Source: Mycobacterium neglectum (GTDB lineage: Bacteria > Actinomycetota > Actinomycetes > Mycobacteriales > Mycobacteriaceae). From it: 64,000 bases of DNA. The position numbers and the translations under genes were made by a program. The stretch spans positions 120,212 through 184,211 of the forward strand of contig NZ_NVQE01000006.1 of NCBI RefSeq assembly GCF_002591975.1. Direction: 5' to 3'. Positions 27,412-36,214 of the stretch are shown one piece after another. The notes beneath the pieces were generated by a model. The model saw nothing but the letters and a program-made list of their open reading frames with translations, did not search any database and was not told where the DNA came from. Within the stretch, counting starts at the first letter, position 1. Every line of letters begins with the position of its first letter.

Positions 27412-27875
27412 AGTTCTTCCGATCCCGCCAGGGCGAGCAGTTCGCCGCGCCCGATCTGTGTGACGAGGCTTGCTGAGTCAAAATAGATGCGCTCATTGAC
27501 GACGCGGTCGTCGTCGAAGTAGAACACCGCGATTATCGGCACGCGGAACGTCTTGCCGGTCGGCGGCAGACCGTAGAACTCGCCGAGATTGGTTCCCAGC
27601 AAGTCGAATTCGACGATGACCGCATCATCGGCGACGTGGCATACCACGTTGTCGTGACGCTGGTCGGGGAAGGCTGTTCTCGTCGTCCGGTAGTAGCCCA
27701 TGACCTCGTCGTCGCCGTCGAACACCTGACCGGTGGCCATGATCTCGTAGTGCGCGCGGCCCCCTGAATGGTTCTTGAAGGTGGCCAGGGTGCGGTCGAA
27801 CTCCTTGGTCACCTCGGTGTCCATGTGTTCCCGGATGACATCGAGGCGGCGCTCACGCAGATCGTCTGTGATCAT
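27408..27875 (-). CDS. SnoaL-like/ester cyclase family protein
   Basis: The 155-residue protein fits the NTF2-like SnoaL group: [35 protein letters not shown] and a terminal [16 protein letters not shown]. Members are hydrolases, isomerases or cyclases acting on polyketide-like or steroid-like substrates. It heads the three-gene minus-strand operon. Confidence 0.83.
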   Translation of the reverse strand: MITDDLRERRLDVIREHMDTEVTKEFDRTLATFKNHSGGRAHYEIMATGQVFDGDDEVMGYYRTTRTAFPDQRHDNVVCHVADDAVIVEFDLLGTNLGEFYGLPPTGKTFRVPIIAVFYFDDDRVVNERIYFDSASLVTQIGRGELLALAGSEEL

Positions 27876-27902
27876 CCGTCGACTGTAGGCCGCCGTTCGA
27901 TG

Positions 27903-28397
27903 TCAGACCGTGGATTGCACAGGCGCTCCAAGCTGCTGGTGCCTGTGCTGGCGCTCTGCGACGGCCAGGTAGGCCGCCCAGGCGAATGCGGAGCTGGCGA
28001 ACAGGATGAAGCCGCAGAACAGCCATGCGTGTTTGATGCCGCGCCTACGGCCGTCGACAATGGACCACAGCGGGAAGAGCAGCAGGCTCATGATCGTGTA
28101 ATCCTGGCTGGCCGAGCTCGCGGCGGGGTTGGCATATCCCAGCGTGATGAACTCCCACCAGCTTCCTGGGCCCCAGATGAAGTTGTGCAGTCCGCCGGGC
28201 GGCGCGTACTCGGCGACGTACTGGTTGTTGAAGTAATAGCCGAGTACCACCGACGCGATACCCGCGATGTAGTAGAAGAGTTCGAGCCCGGTTACCTGCG
28301 GGCCGGACGCGGAGCGCGCGAAGATCGACGGGTTCGTTTTGACGATGAATGCCATCGTCGCGAACCCGAGGACTAGGTGGACGATCAGCGAAACCAT
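27903..28397 (-). CDS. DUF2834-type integral membrane protein
   Basis: The 164-residue protein has four likely membrane segments and conserved SWWEFITLGYANPAASS. The family's function is unknown. It is divergent from the TetR gene, and a 22-bp palindrome between them probably controls both. Confidence 0.75.
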   Translation of the reverse strand: MVSLIVHLVLGFATMAFIVKTNPSIFARSASGPQVTGLELFYYIAGIASVVLGYYFNNQYVAEYAPPGGLHNFIWGPGSWWEFITLGYANPAASSASQDYTIMSLLLFPLWSIVDGRRRGIKHAWLFCGFILFASSAFAWAAYLAVAERQHRHQQLGAPVQSTV

Positions 28398-28424
28398 AAG
28401 CAGGCAGTGTCACCACGGACTCAA

Positions 28425-28446
28425 GTTTTGTCAATAATGACATAAC
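28425..28446. promoter_or_regulatory. TetR operator candidate, copy 1 (divergent promoter)
   Basis: The 22-bp site contains TGTCA-ATAA-TGACA and matches 20 of 22 bases of the perfect palindrome at 29063-29084. It lies 21 bases before the TetR start. Confidence 0.75.
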
Positions 28447-28466
28447 TTGTGCGGTACTTTCTCCCC

Positions 28467-29060
28467 ATGGTCCGTCCCGCGCAAACGGCACGAAGCGAGC
28501 GCACCCGTGAGGCGCTGCGGCAGGCGGCGGTGGTGCGGTTCCTCGCGCAAGGGGTCGAGGACACGTCGGCTGAGCAGATCGCGGCCGACGCCGGGGTATC
28601 GCTACGGACGTTCTACCGGCACTTCGCGTCCAAAGACGATCTGCTGTTCGCTGACTACGCGGGTCTGCAGTGGTTCAGGACGGCATTGGCGGCGCGCACT
28701 CCCGATGAGTCGATCCTCGACTCGGTGCACTCGGCGATGATGGCTCGGCCGTACGACGATTGGGCCGTCGCGCAGACCGCCTCCCTTCGTGCCGAGGAGA
28801 TCGAACCCGACCGGATCGTGCGGCACATGCGGCAGGTCGAGGCCGACTTCGCCGCGGTGATCGAGAGCCGCCTCGGCGAGGAGAACCCGCCGGAGCCCGG
28901 CACCGACGAACGCATGCAGATCGCCGTCACTGCGCGGTGCATCGCGGCGGCGGTCTTCGGTGCGATGGAGGTCTGGATGCTGAGCCAGGAACGCTCGCTG
29001 CCCGAGCTGTCGAGGCTGACCCGGGCGGCACTCGACACCTTGGCGAAGGGGATTGGCTGA
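28467..29060 (+). CDS. TetR family regulator
   Basis: The 197-residue protein has a typical TetR helix-turn-helix (SAEQIAADAGVSLRTFYRHF, residues 36-55). It is flanked on both sides by copies of a 22-bp palindrome, one shared with the DUF2834 gene and one before the FAD enzyme, so those genes are its likely regulon. The ATG at 28467 is preferred to one six codons upstream. Confidence 0.88.
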   Translation: MVRPAQTARSERTREALRQAAVVRFLAQGVEDTSAEQIAADAGVSLRTFYRHFASKDDLLFADYAGLQWFRTALAARTPDESILDSVHSAMMARPYDDWAVAQTASLRAEEIEPDRIVRHMRQVEADFAAVIESRLGEENPPEPGTDERMQIAVTARCIAAAVFGAMEVWMLSQERSLPELSRLTRAALDTLAKGIG

Positions 29061-29062
29061 AA

Positions 29063-29084
29063 GTTTTGTCAATATTGACAAAAC
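29063..29084. promoter_or_regulatory. TetR operator candidate, copy 2 (perfect 22-bp palindrome)
   Basis: The arm GTTTTGTCAAT is repeated inverted with no spacer. It sits between the TetR stop and the FAD enzyme start 26 bases downstream. Confidence 0.8.
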
Positions 29085-29109
29085 GTGGAGTGCGTGCCAG
29101 CCTCAGCGC

Positions 29110-30672
29110 ATGGCTGACTTTGATGCGATCGTCGTCGGCGCGGGTCACAACGGATTGACCGCGGCCGCACTGCTCCAGAAGGCTGGGCTGCGCACGCTCT
29201 GCCTGGATTTCAAGCTCTATGCGGGCGGCATGGCCTCCACCGTCGAGTTGTTCGACGGGTTCCATTTCGAGATCGCGGGTTCGGTGCAGATTCCGACCTC
29301 GGCCGTGGTCAGCCGCGAACTCGGACTCGACGAACTGCCGACCGTCGACCTCGATGTGATGTCGGTGTCGCTGCGCGGCGTCGGCGACGAGCCGCTCGTC
29401 TACTACACCGACCCGATGAAGCTGATGACGCATATCAACGAGGTGCACGGCGCCGAGGCTGTCAACGGGATGGCCGGTCTGCTGGCGTGGTGCCAGGCGC
29501 CGACGCGTGCCCTGGGCCGATTCGAGGCCGGCCAGCCGCCCAAGACGCTTGACGAGATGTACGCCTGTGCGACAAACGAATTCGAACGCTCGACCATCAC
29601 GGATCTCCTTTTCGGATCGGTCACCGATGTGATCGATCGCTACCTGCCAGACAGGGAGAAGCACGGCGCGTTGCGAGGCATGCTCTCGCTGCTCGCCTGC
29701 AACACCACCTACCGCGGACCTGCGACACCGGGCACCGCGGCGGCGCTGGCCTACGGGTTCGCTGTCCCCGACGAGAATGCCTTGTTGGTCAAGAAACTGC
29801 AGGGTGGCATCGGCGCGTTGACGTCACACCTGTCTGACCTGTTCACCTCAGCGGGCGGCGAACTGCGGTTGCGCTCAAAGGTCGAGGAGATCCAGGTCGC
29901 TGACGGCAGGGTGAGCGGGGTTCGGCTGGAGGACGGCTCGATCATCACCGCGCCCATCGTCATCTCCGGCATCGCGCCGGACCTCACCGTGAACGGAATG
30001 GTCGACCCTTCCGCGCTGCCCGCCGACGTTCGGGAACGCTTCTCGGGCCAGGACCACCGCGGCAGCTATCTGCAGATGCACTTCGCGCTCGACGGCATAC
30101 CGGAATTCGCCGCACCCTACGAACTGCTCAACGATCCGGTGATGCAGTCGAACATTGGAATCTTCTCCACTCCTGAGGAATTGCAACAGCAGTGGGAGGA
30201 CTGCAGGCGCGGAATCGTGCCGGCCGATCCGTCCATTGCGTTGCAGATACCGTCGGTGAACGATCCGGGTCTGGCGCCCGAGGGCAAGCACGCGGCGTCG
30301 GCGTTCTCGTTGTGGTTCCCGATCGAGGAGTCGGAGTCGAGCTACGGGGAGATGAAGGCCGACATGGGGCAGCGGGTGATCGACAAGATCACCCGGCTGG
30401 CGCCGAATTTCGAGCGCCTGATCCTCAAGCACACCACCTTCACTCCCAAGCACATGGGCACCATGTTCGGTGCGCCTGGCGGCGACTACTGCCACGGGCT
30501 GATCCACCCCGACCAGATTGGGCCGAACCGACCCGGGCCGAAAGGCTATGTCGATCAACCGATCCCGATCGACGGCCTCTACCTCGCCAGTGCTGGCTGC
30601 CACGGCGGACCCGGCATCACATTCGTACCCGGCTACAACGCTGCCAAGCAGGCGCTGGCCGACGCGAAGTAG
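29110..30672 (+). CDS. Phytoene desaturase-like FAD oxidoreductase
   Basis: The 520-residue protein starts with an FAD-binding motif, VVGAGHNGLTAAALLQKAG, and ends with the second FAD contact GLYLASAGCHGGPGITFVPG. The fold is that of CrtI-type desaturases and related FAD oxidoreductases; no carotenoid genes are nearby, so substrate is unknown. ATG at 29110 places the dinucleotide motif at the usual distance. The TetR palindrome upstream implies regulation. Confidence 0.88.
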   Translation: MADFDAIVVGAGHNGLTAAALLQKAGLRTLCLDFKLYAGGMASTVELFDGFHFEIAGSVQIPTSAVVSRELGLDELPTVDLDVMSVSLRGVGDEPLVYYTDPMKLMTHINEVHGAEAVNGMAGLLAWCQAPTRALGRFEAGQPPKTLDEMYACATNEFERSTITDLLFGSVTDVIDRYLPDREKHGALRGMLSLLACNTTYRGPATPGTAAALAYGFAVPDENALLVKKLQGGIGALTSHLSDLFTSAGGELRLRSKVEEIQVADGRVSGVRLEDGSIITAPIVISGIAPDLTVNGMVDPSALPADVRERFSGQDHRGSYLQMHFALDGIPEFAAPYELLNDPVMQSNIGIFSTPEELQQQWEDCRRGIVPADPSIALQIPSVNDPGLAPEGKHAASAFSLWFPIEESESSYGEMKADMGQRVIDKITRLAPNFERLILKHTTFTPKHMGTMFGAPGGDYCHGLIHPDQIGPNRPGPKGYVDQPIPIDGLYLASAGCHGGPGITFVPGYNAAKQALADAK

Positions 30673-30690
30673 GACGTCCGGCTGGCGACT

Positions 30691-30736
30691 GTGCGGTTTC
30701 GGGCGCAACACGCCACATAGGCGGAGAAATCCGCAC
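30691..30736. terminator. Hairpin between convergent FAD enzyme and small acidic protein genes
   Basis: GTGCGGTTTC (30691-30700) pairs with GAAATCCGCAC (30726-30736) with one bulged base. It lies between two convergent genes and probably terminates one or both. Confidence 0.45.
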
Positions 30737-30760
30737 GGTCACGATGCTGGGTCGAGCGCT

Positions 30761-30925
30761 CTAGTCCTCGGCGGCAGGTCCGCTGGGCGTCGCGCCGCCT
30801 TCATCCGACCAGTCGGCAGCCTCATCGGCACCCTTGGCCGGGTCGCTCTCAACATCGTCGTCCGCACCGGTGGGGCCGGAGTCGGTTTCGGCGGTGTCGG
30901 GCTTTTCGGGGTTCGTTTTGCTCAT
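30761..30925 (-). CDS. Small acidic protein, 54 residues
   Basis: The frame MSKTNPEKPDTAETDSGPTG to PSGPAAED is rich in Asp, Glu, Gly and Pro and likely disordered. It starts 19 bases after the UBP zinc-finger gene on the same strand. Short proteins of this composition recur in mycobacteria, but no function is known to me. Confidence 0.6.
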   Translation of the reverse strand: MSKTNPEKPDTAETDSGPTGADDDVESDPAKGADEAADWSDEGGATPSGPAAED

Positions 30926-30944
30926 GCCCGCCGGATACCCAAAC

Positions 30945-31298
30945 TCAGTCGGACCGACTCTGAAGCTGAGTCATCCAGTCCGCGGGGACTCGATCCGCCG
31001 GCCCGGGAGCGGGCTGGTCCTCGGGATGGCACTCGGGCGCCGCCAGTTGGGGCCCGTCGTAATACTGGTCGGTGTCGTAGTTCCAGAACCAGTCCTCGCC
31101 CGGTTCGAAGGACCTGATGATGGGATGCCCGGTAGTGCGCCAGTGCGCCGAAGCGTGGCGGGCCAGTGAGTCGTCACAGCAACCGATGTGGCCGCACGCG
31201 GCGCAACGGCGAAGGTGTACCCACCACCCGCCGTGCTCATCGCACTCCACACACCCGGTGCCGCTCGGCGGGACGGTCGGATCGACGGCATCACTCAT
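30945..31298 (-). CDS. UBP-type zinc-finger protein
   Basis: The 117-residue protein is a stand-alone ZnF-UBP domain: CVECDEHGGWWVHLRRCAAC, GHIGCCDDSLARHASAHWRT, GHPIIRSFEPGEDWFW. In eukaryotes the fold binds free ubiquitin C-termini; the bacterial proteins' ligand is unknown. It is probably cotranscribed with the 54-residue gene. Confidence 0.85.
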   Translation of the reverse strand: MSDAVDPTVPPSGTGCVECDEHGGWWVHLRRCAACGHIGCCDDSLARHASAHWRTTGHPIIRSFEPGEDWFWNYDTDQYYDGPQLAAPECHPEDQPAPGPADRVPADWMTQLQSRSD

Positions 31299-31323
31299 AG
31301 TTGGTGAGCCTACCGAGTTCGGC

Positions 31324-31767
31324 CTAACCGGCCATCGTCGAATCCGGTGCGTGCCAGTCGGTCGAGACGAAACGGTGCTGTATCAGCCAGTGCTCGCCGA
31401 CTGGCACGAAGAGGTCCCGGTAGCGGCCGTAGTGGTCGAGTCCGACCTCGGTGAACACGGTGAAGTAGCAGGCGACCCGCGCCCGCTGGGACGTCATCTC
31501 GGTGAACCGGATGTTCGTCACGTTGTGGCGAACGATGCGCCGCATGCCCGATTCCCGGGCCACCGCATTCGGTGAAGCGACTGCGCCACCGAGGAACTCG
31601 ACGATGGCCGCTCGGCCCCGAACCGGCACACCGCCCCGAAGCTCGAGCTCGCCGTCTTCGCAGAAGGATTCGGCGAGCTCGGGCAGTCGCATCGCGTCGC
31701 CGGACCAGTTGTAGCGGGCCAGGCTGTCGCGGATGCGTTCGCGCGCAGAAAGCTCCCAAAGTTCCAT
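31324..31767 (-). CDS. NTF2-like/SnoaL family protein
   Basis: The 147-residue protein has the SnoaL_4 layout: IRDSLARYNWSGDAMRLPEL near the N-terminus, then GRAAIVEFLGG and a C-terminal LIQHRFVSTDW. Family members include steroid isomerase- and dehydratase-like enzymes. It is divergent from the first SRPBCC gene with only 31 bases between starts. Confidence 0.8.
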   Translation of the reverse strand: MELWELSARERIRDSLARYNWSGDAMRLPELAESFCEDGELELRGGVPVRGRAAIVEFLGGAVASPNAVARESGMRRIVRHNVTNIRFTEMTSQRARVACYFTVFTEVGLDHYGRYRDLFVPVGEHWLIQHRFVSTDWHAPDSTMAG

Positions 31768-31798
31768 GTGGTCAACCGTATCCGGCTATGGTCACGCC

Positions 31799-32242
31799 AT
31801 GGCTACCAGCGATTCCCGCGAGGTCGTGATCGAAGCAAGCGCCGAGGAGATCCTCGACGTCATCGCCGACGTCGAGTCGACACCAGATTGGTCGTCGCAG
31901 TATCAGAGCGCCGAGATCCTTGAGTCATACGACGACGGCAGGCCGCGGCGGGTCAAAATGAAGGTGAAGTCGGCAGGAATCTCCGACGAACAGGTCGTCG
32001 AGTACACCTGGACAGACAACAAGGCGAGCTGGACCCTGATCTCCGCGGGTCAGCTGAAGGCGCAGGACGCGTCGTACACGTTGACGCCTGACGGGGACAA
32101 GACCAAGGTCAAGTTCGACATCACCATCGACCTGTCGGTGCCGATGCCCGGGTTCGTGCTGAAGCGGGCGATGAAGGGTGCGATGGAAACCGCCACCGAT
32201 GGCCTGCGCAAGCAGGTACTCAAGGTGAAAAAGGGCGGCTGA
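31799..32242 (+). CDS. SRPBCC (cyclase/dehydrase-like) protein, paralogue 1
   Basis: The 147-residue START-like protein binds a hydrophobic ligand in this fold: REVVIEASAEEILDVIADVE, TPDWSSQYQSAEIL, and a C-terminal helix MKGAMETATDGLRKQVLKVK. It resembles the gene at 33395 across its whole length. It precedes the CaiB-family gene by 14 bases. Confidence 0.85.
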   Translation: MATSDSREVVIEASAEEILDVIADVESTPDWSSQYQSAEILESYDDGRPRRVKMKVKSAGISDEQVVEYTWTDNKASWTLISAGQLKAQDASYTLTPDGDKTKVKFDITIDLSVPMPGFVLKRAMKGAMETATDGLRKQVLKVKKGG

Positions 32243-32256
32243 GCTACCGTCCACCC

Positions 32257-33336
32257 GTGACGAACACGGGTCCCCTGGCCGGGGTGAAGGTCATTGAACT
32301 CGGCGGTATCGGGCCGGGACCACACGCCGGGATGGTGCTCGCCGATCTCGGTGCCGACGTCGTTCGGGTGCGACGTCCCGGCGGACTTCAGATGCCTGCG
32401 GAGAACATCGACCTGATGCACCGCGGAAAGCGGACGGTCGACCTCGACGTCAAGAAGGATCCGCAGGCGCTGCTCGACCTCGCTGCCAAGGCCGACGTGC
32501 TGCTCGACTGCTTCCGCCCCGGCACCTGCGAACGTCTCGGCATCGGGCCGGACGACTGCGCTGCCGTCAACCTGCGACTGATCTTCGCGCGGATCACCGG
32601 CTGGGGCCAGGATGGCCCACTGGCGATGACCGCGGGCCACGACATCAACTACCTGTCGCAAACCGGAGCACTGAGCGCCATCGGGTTTCGTGACCGGCCG
32701 CCGGTCGCACCGTTGAATCTGGTGGCCGACTTCGGGGGCGGGTCGATGCTCGTGCTGCTGGGCATCGTCACCGCGCTCTACGAACGCGAGCGATCAGGCC
32801 AGGGTCAGGTCATCGATGCCGCGATGGTCGACGGCGTCAGCATCCTGGCCCAGATGATGTGGACGATAAAAGCCGGGGGCACACTGAAAGACGAGCGCGA
32901 ATCGTTCATGCTCGACGGCGGCGCACCGTTCTATCGCACCTACGAAACCGCCGACGGCGGCTACCTGGCCGTCGGTTCCATCGAGCCGCAGTTCTTCGCG
33001 CATCTGCTCGAAGGCCTCGGGTTGTCGCCCGATGAGGTGCCCAACCAGTTCGATACGGGGGCCTACCCCGAGATGCGCAGGATCTTCACCGATCGGTTCG
33101 CGAGCAAGACCCGCGACGAATGGACCGCCGTCTTCGCGGGCACCGACGCATGTGTCACACCCGTGCTCACCTGGACAGAAGCGGCCCGCAACGAGCACCT
33201 GCTGGCGCGCTCGACGGTGTTGACGGCCCACGGCGTCGAGCAGGCGGCTCCGGCACCGCGCTTTTCCCGAACCCCGGCAGGTCCGGTGGGAATGCCGCCG
33301 CAGGCCGCCACGCCCCTCGATGGGATCGGCTGGTAG
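32257..33336 (+). CDS. CaiB/BaiF-family CoA transferase, alpha-methylacyl-CoA racemase-like
   Basis: The 359-residue protein has the family III start GVKVIELGGIGPGPHAGMVL and ADLGADVVRVRRPGG, NLRLIFARITGWGQDGP, and the racemase-type GHDINYLSQTGALSAIG with the catalytic His/Asp region. Such racemases epimerise 2-methylacyl-CoA during sterol side-chain and branched lipid breakdown. Two SRPBCC paralogues flank it on the same strand. Confidence 0.88.
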   Translation: MTNTGPLAGVKVIELGGIGPGPHAGMVLADLGADVVRVRRPGGLQMPAENIDLMHRGKRTVDLDVKKDPQALLDLAAKADVLLDCFRPGTCERLGIGPDDCAAVNLRLIFARITGWGQDGPLAMTAGHDINYLSQTGALSAIGFRDRPPVAPLNLVADFGGGSMLVLLGIVTALYERERSGQGQVIDAAMVDGVSILAQMMWTIKAGGTLKDERESFMLDGGAPFYRTYETADGGYLAVGSIEPQFFAHLLEGLGLSPDEVPNQFDTGAYPEMRRIFTDRFASKTRDEWTAVFAGTDACVTPVLTWTEAARNEHLLARSTVLTAHGVEQAAPAPRFSRTPAGPVGMPPQAATPLDGIGW

Positions 33337-33339
33337 TAA

Positions 33340-33354
33340 AATTTGCTGCAAATT
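33340..33354. promoter_or_regulatory. AT-rich palindrome upstream of SRPBCC paralogue 2
   Basis: AATTTGC and GCAAATT are perfect arms around one T, immediately after the racemase stop. Confidence 0.4.
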
Positions 33355-33380
33355 CCATTACATAAGGCACACAAGGTAGC

Positions 33381-33386
33381 TATGAT
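33381..33386 (+). promoter_or_regulatory. -10 element consistent with a leaderless transcript
   Basis: TATGAT lies 8 bases before the ATG at 33395, which would place transcription start at or next to the start codon. No ribosome site is seen. Confidence 0.5.
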
Positions 33387-33394
33387 TTGCCACT

Positions 33395-33838
33395 ATGACT
33401 GTTCGCGCATCCAGAGAGGTGGTGTTCGAGGCACCGCGCGAGGCGATCATGGAGGCGCTGGCCGACGTCGAAGACGTCCCGTCGTGGTCGCCGGTGCACA
33501 AACACACCGAAGTCCTGGATCGCTATCCGGACGGCAGGCCGCACCACGTCAAGGCGACGTTTCGGATCATGGGCATCACCGAGAAGGAACTCCTCGAGTA
33601 CCACTGGGGCGACGACTGGATGGTCTGGGACGCGACCGAAACCGTGCAGCAGCGAGGTCAGCACGTCGAGTACAACCTCACTCCGGTGGGCGAGGACCGG
33701 ACGCGGGTTCGTTTCGACATCATTCTCGATCTGGCGGCGCCGGTTCCCGCGTTCCTCATCCGGCGGGCGAAGAAGATGGTGCTCGACGTCGCCACCGAAT
33801 GTCTGCGCAAGCGCGTGACGACCGGCGGCGCCGTCTAA
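33395..33838 (+). CDS. SRPBCC (cyclase/dehydrase-like) protein, paralogue 2
   Basis: The 147-residue product is the same length and pattern as paralogue 1 (REVVFEAPREAIMEALADVE, VPSWSPVHKHTEVLDRYPDG, C-terminal KMVLDVATECLRKRV). A leaderless promoter is likely. Function unknown; context suggests lipid or steroid handling. Confidence 0.85.
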   Translation: MTVRASREVVFEAPREAIMEALADVEDVPSWSPVHKHTEVLDRYPDGRPHHVKATFRIMGITEKELLEYHWGDDWMVWDATETVQQRGQHVEYNLTPVGEDRTRVRFDIILDLAAPVPAFLIRRAKKMVLDVATECLRKRVTTGGAV

Positions 33839-33887
33839 CCCTGCCGCACGCAACATCGACGCAATAAGCACTGCCTACCGTGATCGG

Positions 33888-34607
33888 ATGCGGCGCCATT
33901 CGGTACTGGTCGACCGGTTGACCGTCGACACCCCGGGCCGGTCACAACAGGCGATCCTCGACGAGTTGCGCCGCGTGATCCTCGACGGCGCCGTCCTGCC
34001 CGGCACGCCGATTCCACTCGCTGAGGTCGCCGACCTGTTCGGCGTGAGTCAGATCCCGGTGCGAGAGGCGTTGAAGACGTTGATCGGCGAGGGACTCGTC
34101 GCTCACCGAAGTAACTTCGGCTACGCGGTCGCCCAGCTGACCCCGCAGGAACTGCGCGAGATGTACATCGTGCGTGAGACTTTGGAGGCGGCGGCGCTGG
34201 CCGCATCGGTGGCCAACGCGTCCGACGAGGACCGCGCCGCCGTCGTGGCCGTTCACGACGTTCTGCAACGGGCCATTCACGACGACGATCCAGTCACCTA
34301 CCACCGGCAGAGCCGGCAGTTTCATCTCGCGCTGACTCGCCCGTCACGCATATACCGGCTGCTGCACATGCTCGAGTCCGCCTGGAACGTCACTGAACCC
34401 GTGCAGTCGATGGTCCACGTCACGCCGGATGAGCGGACGGCACTGCACACCGACCATGACCGGATGGTCGAGCTGTTCCTCGCCGGCGACGTCGAGAAAT
34501 TGCTCACCACAGCCGAATTGCATGCGCAGCGACTCAACTCCGTGATCGCCACTCTGCCGACCGACACGGGCCTGCTGGTCTCGCCGAATATATCTTCTGC
34601 GCAATAG
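33888..34607 (+). CDS. GntR/FadR family regulator of the allantoin locus
   Basis: The 239-residue protein has an N-terminal GntR winged helix (PLAEVADLFGVSQIPVREAL) and a helical FCD ligand domain with metal-site type histidines (RQFHLAL, LHTDHDRMVELF, AELHAQRL). It sits directly before the NCS1 permease, whose upstream region has an inverted repeat, so regulation of purine or allantoin use is inferred. Confidence 0.85.
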   Translation: MRRHSVLVDRLTVDTPGRSQQAILDELRRVILDGAVLPGTPIPLAEVADLFGVSQIPVREALKTLIGEGLVAHRSNFGYAVAQLTPQELREMYIVRETLEAAALAASVANASDEDRAAVVAVHDVLQRAIHDDDPVTYHRQSRQFHLALTRPSRIYRLLHMLESAWNVTEPVQSMVHVTPDERTALHTDHDRMVELFLAGDVEKLLTTAELHAQRLNSVIATLPTDTGLLVSPNISSAQ

Positions 34608-34608
34608 C

Positions 34609-34632
34609 CAGGTAGTTCGCAGGAAATACCTG
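34609..34632. promoter_or_regulatory. Inverted repeat between GntR gene and permease
   Basis: CAGGTA (34609-34614) and TACCTG (34627-34632) flank 12 bases. It could be the GntR operator for the permease gene starting at 34661. Confidence 0.35.
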
Positions 34633-34660
34633 TGCAATACGTCGTGGATAGCGTCCGCGC

Positions 34661-36214
34661 ATGACCGACCTCGACACACCACAGACTTCGAAGGACCTGC
34701 CGCCGGGCGCGGTTATCGGCGCGGGTGATCTCGTCGAAGCATCCGGCCACCCGGTCGGCGGCGGCGTCATCAAACCGGGCTACGACCCACGCCTGACGAA
34801 CGAGGACCTCGCGCCTCTCGGCAAGCAGACGTGGACCTCCTACAACATCTTCGCGTTCTGGATGTCCGACGTCCACAGCGTCGGCGGCTACGTGACGGCG
34901 GGCAGCCTGTTCGCCCTCGGCCTTGCCAGTTGGCAGGTCCTAGTGGCGCTGCTGGTCGGTATCACGATCGTGTACTTCTTCTGCAACCTGGTCGCCAAGC
35001 CCAGCCAGGTCGCGGGCGTGCCCTATCCGGTGATCTGCCGGTCAGTGTTCGGCGTCCTTGGCGCCAATATCCCGGCAATCATTCGCGGCCTGATCGCCGT
35101 GGCGTGGTACGGCATTCAGACCTACCTGGCGTCGGCGGCCCTGGATATCGTGCTGCTCAAGCTGTTTCCGGGGCTCATGCCGTATGCGGAGGTCGAGAAC
35201 TACGGGTTCGCCGGCCTCTCGCTGCTCGGCTGGTCCAGCTTCCTGCTGTTGTGGGTACTGCAGGCCTGCGTGTTCTGGCGCGGTATGGAGTCGATTCGCA
35301 AGTTCATCGACTTCTGCGGGCCCGCCGTCTACGTCGTGATGTTCATCCTGTGTGGCTATCTGATAGTCAAAGCGGGATGGGGTGCAATCGACCTCAACCT
35401 GGGCGATGTCACCTATACCGGATGGTCGTCCCTGCCGGTGATGCTCGGCGCCATCGCACTGGTGGTGTCCTATTTCTCCGGGCCGATGCTCAACTTCGGT
35501 GACTTCTCCCGGTACGGCAAGTCGTTCGAGGCGGTGAAACGCGGCAACTTCCTCGGCCTTCCGGTCAACTTCCTGGTGTTCTCGGTCCTGGTGGTCGTCA
35601 CCGCATCGCTGACCCTGCCCGTGTTCGGCGAACTGATCACCGACCCGGTCCAGACGGTGGCCCGCATCGACAGCACATTCGCAATCGTGTTGGGGGCCTT
35701 GACATTCACCATCGCTACCATCGGCATCAACATCGTGGCCAACTTCATCAGCCCGGCATTCGACTTCTCCAACGTGAGCCCGCAACGGATCAGTTGGCGT
35801 GCGGGCGGCATGATCGCCGCCGTCGGTTCAGTGCTGATCACACCGTGGAACCTCTATAACAATCCCGAGGTCATCCACTACACGCTGGAAACCCTCGGTG
35901 CGTTCATCGGTCCGTTGTTCGGCGTGCTGATCGCCGACTACTACCTGGTGCGCAAGCAGAAGGTGGTCGTCGATGACCTCTTCACCATGGACGAGGGCGG
36001 AAAGTACTGGTACACCAAGGGCTTCAACAGAGTCGCTGTACTCGCCACCGTCGTCGGCGCGGTGCTGGCCATGATCCCGGTTCTGCTGGGTGGTTCGGTG
36101 ACGGGTATGCACACCGCGGCGCAGTACAGCTGGTTCATCGGGTGCGGGGTGGCGTTCGTGCTCTACTACCTGGTGGCGCGGCGGGACGCATTGGTTGCAG
36201 AATCGGTGTCGTGA
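34661..36214 (+). CDS. NCS1 family permease (allantoin/hydantoin/cytosine-purine type)
   Basis: The 517-residue protein has about 12 membrane helices and NCS1 hallmarks: a cytosolic N-terminus ending LAPLGKQTWTSYNIFAFWMS, the first-helix unwound region, and the C-terminal LFGVLIADYYLVRKQKVVV. Location before allantoin enzymes suggests allantoin import. Its stop overlaps the racemase start as GTGA. Confidence 0.9.
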   Translation: MTDLDTPQTSKDLPPGAVIGAGDLVEASGHPVGGGVIKPGYDPRLTNEDLAPLGKQTWTSYNIFAFWMSDVHSVGGYVTAGSLFALGLASWQVLVALLVGITIVYFFCNLVAKPSQVAGVPYPVICRSVFGVLGANIPAIIRGLIAVAWYGIQTYLASAALDIVLLKLFPGLMPYAEVENYGFAGLSLLGWSSFLLLWVLQACVFWRGMESIRKFIDFCGPAVYVVMFILCGYLIVKAGWGAIDLNLGDVTYTGWSSLPVMLGAIALVVSYFSGPMLNFGDFSRYGKSFEAVKRGNFLGLPVNFLVFSVLVVVTASLTLPVFGELITDPVQTVARIDSTFAIVLGALTFTIATIGINIVANFISPAFDFSNVSPQRISWRAGGMIAAVGSVLITPWNLYNNPEVIHYTLETLGAFIGPLFGVLIADYYLVRKQKVVVDDLFTMDEGGKYWYTKGFNRVAVLATVVGAVLAMIPVLLGGSVTGMHTAAQYSWFIGCGVAFVLYYLVARRDALVAESVS

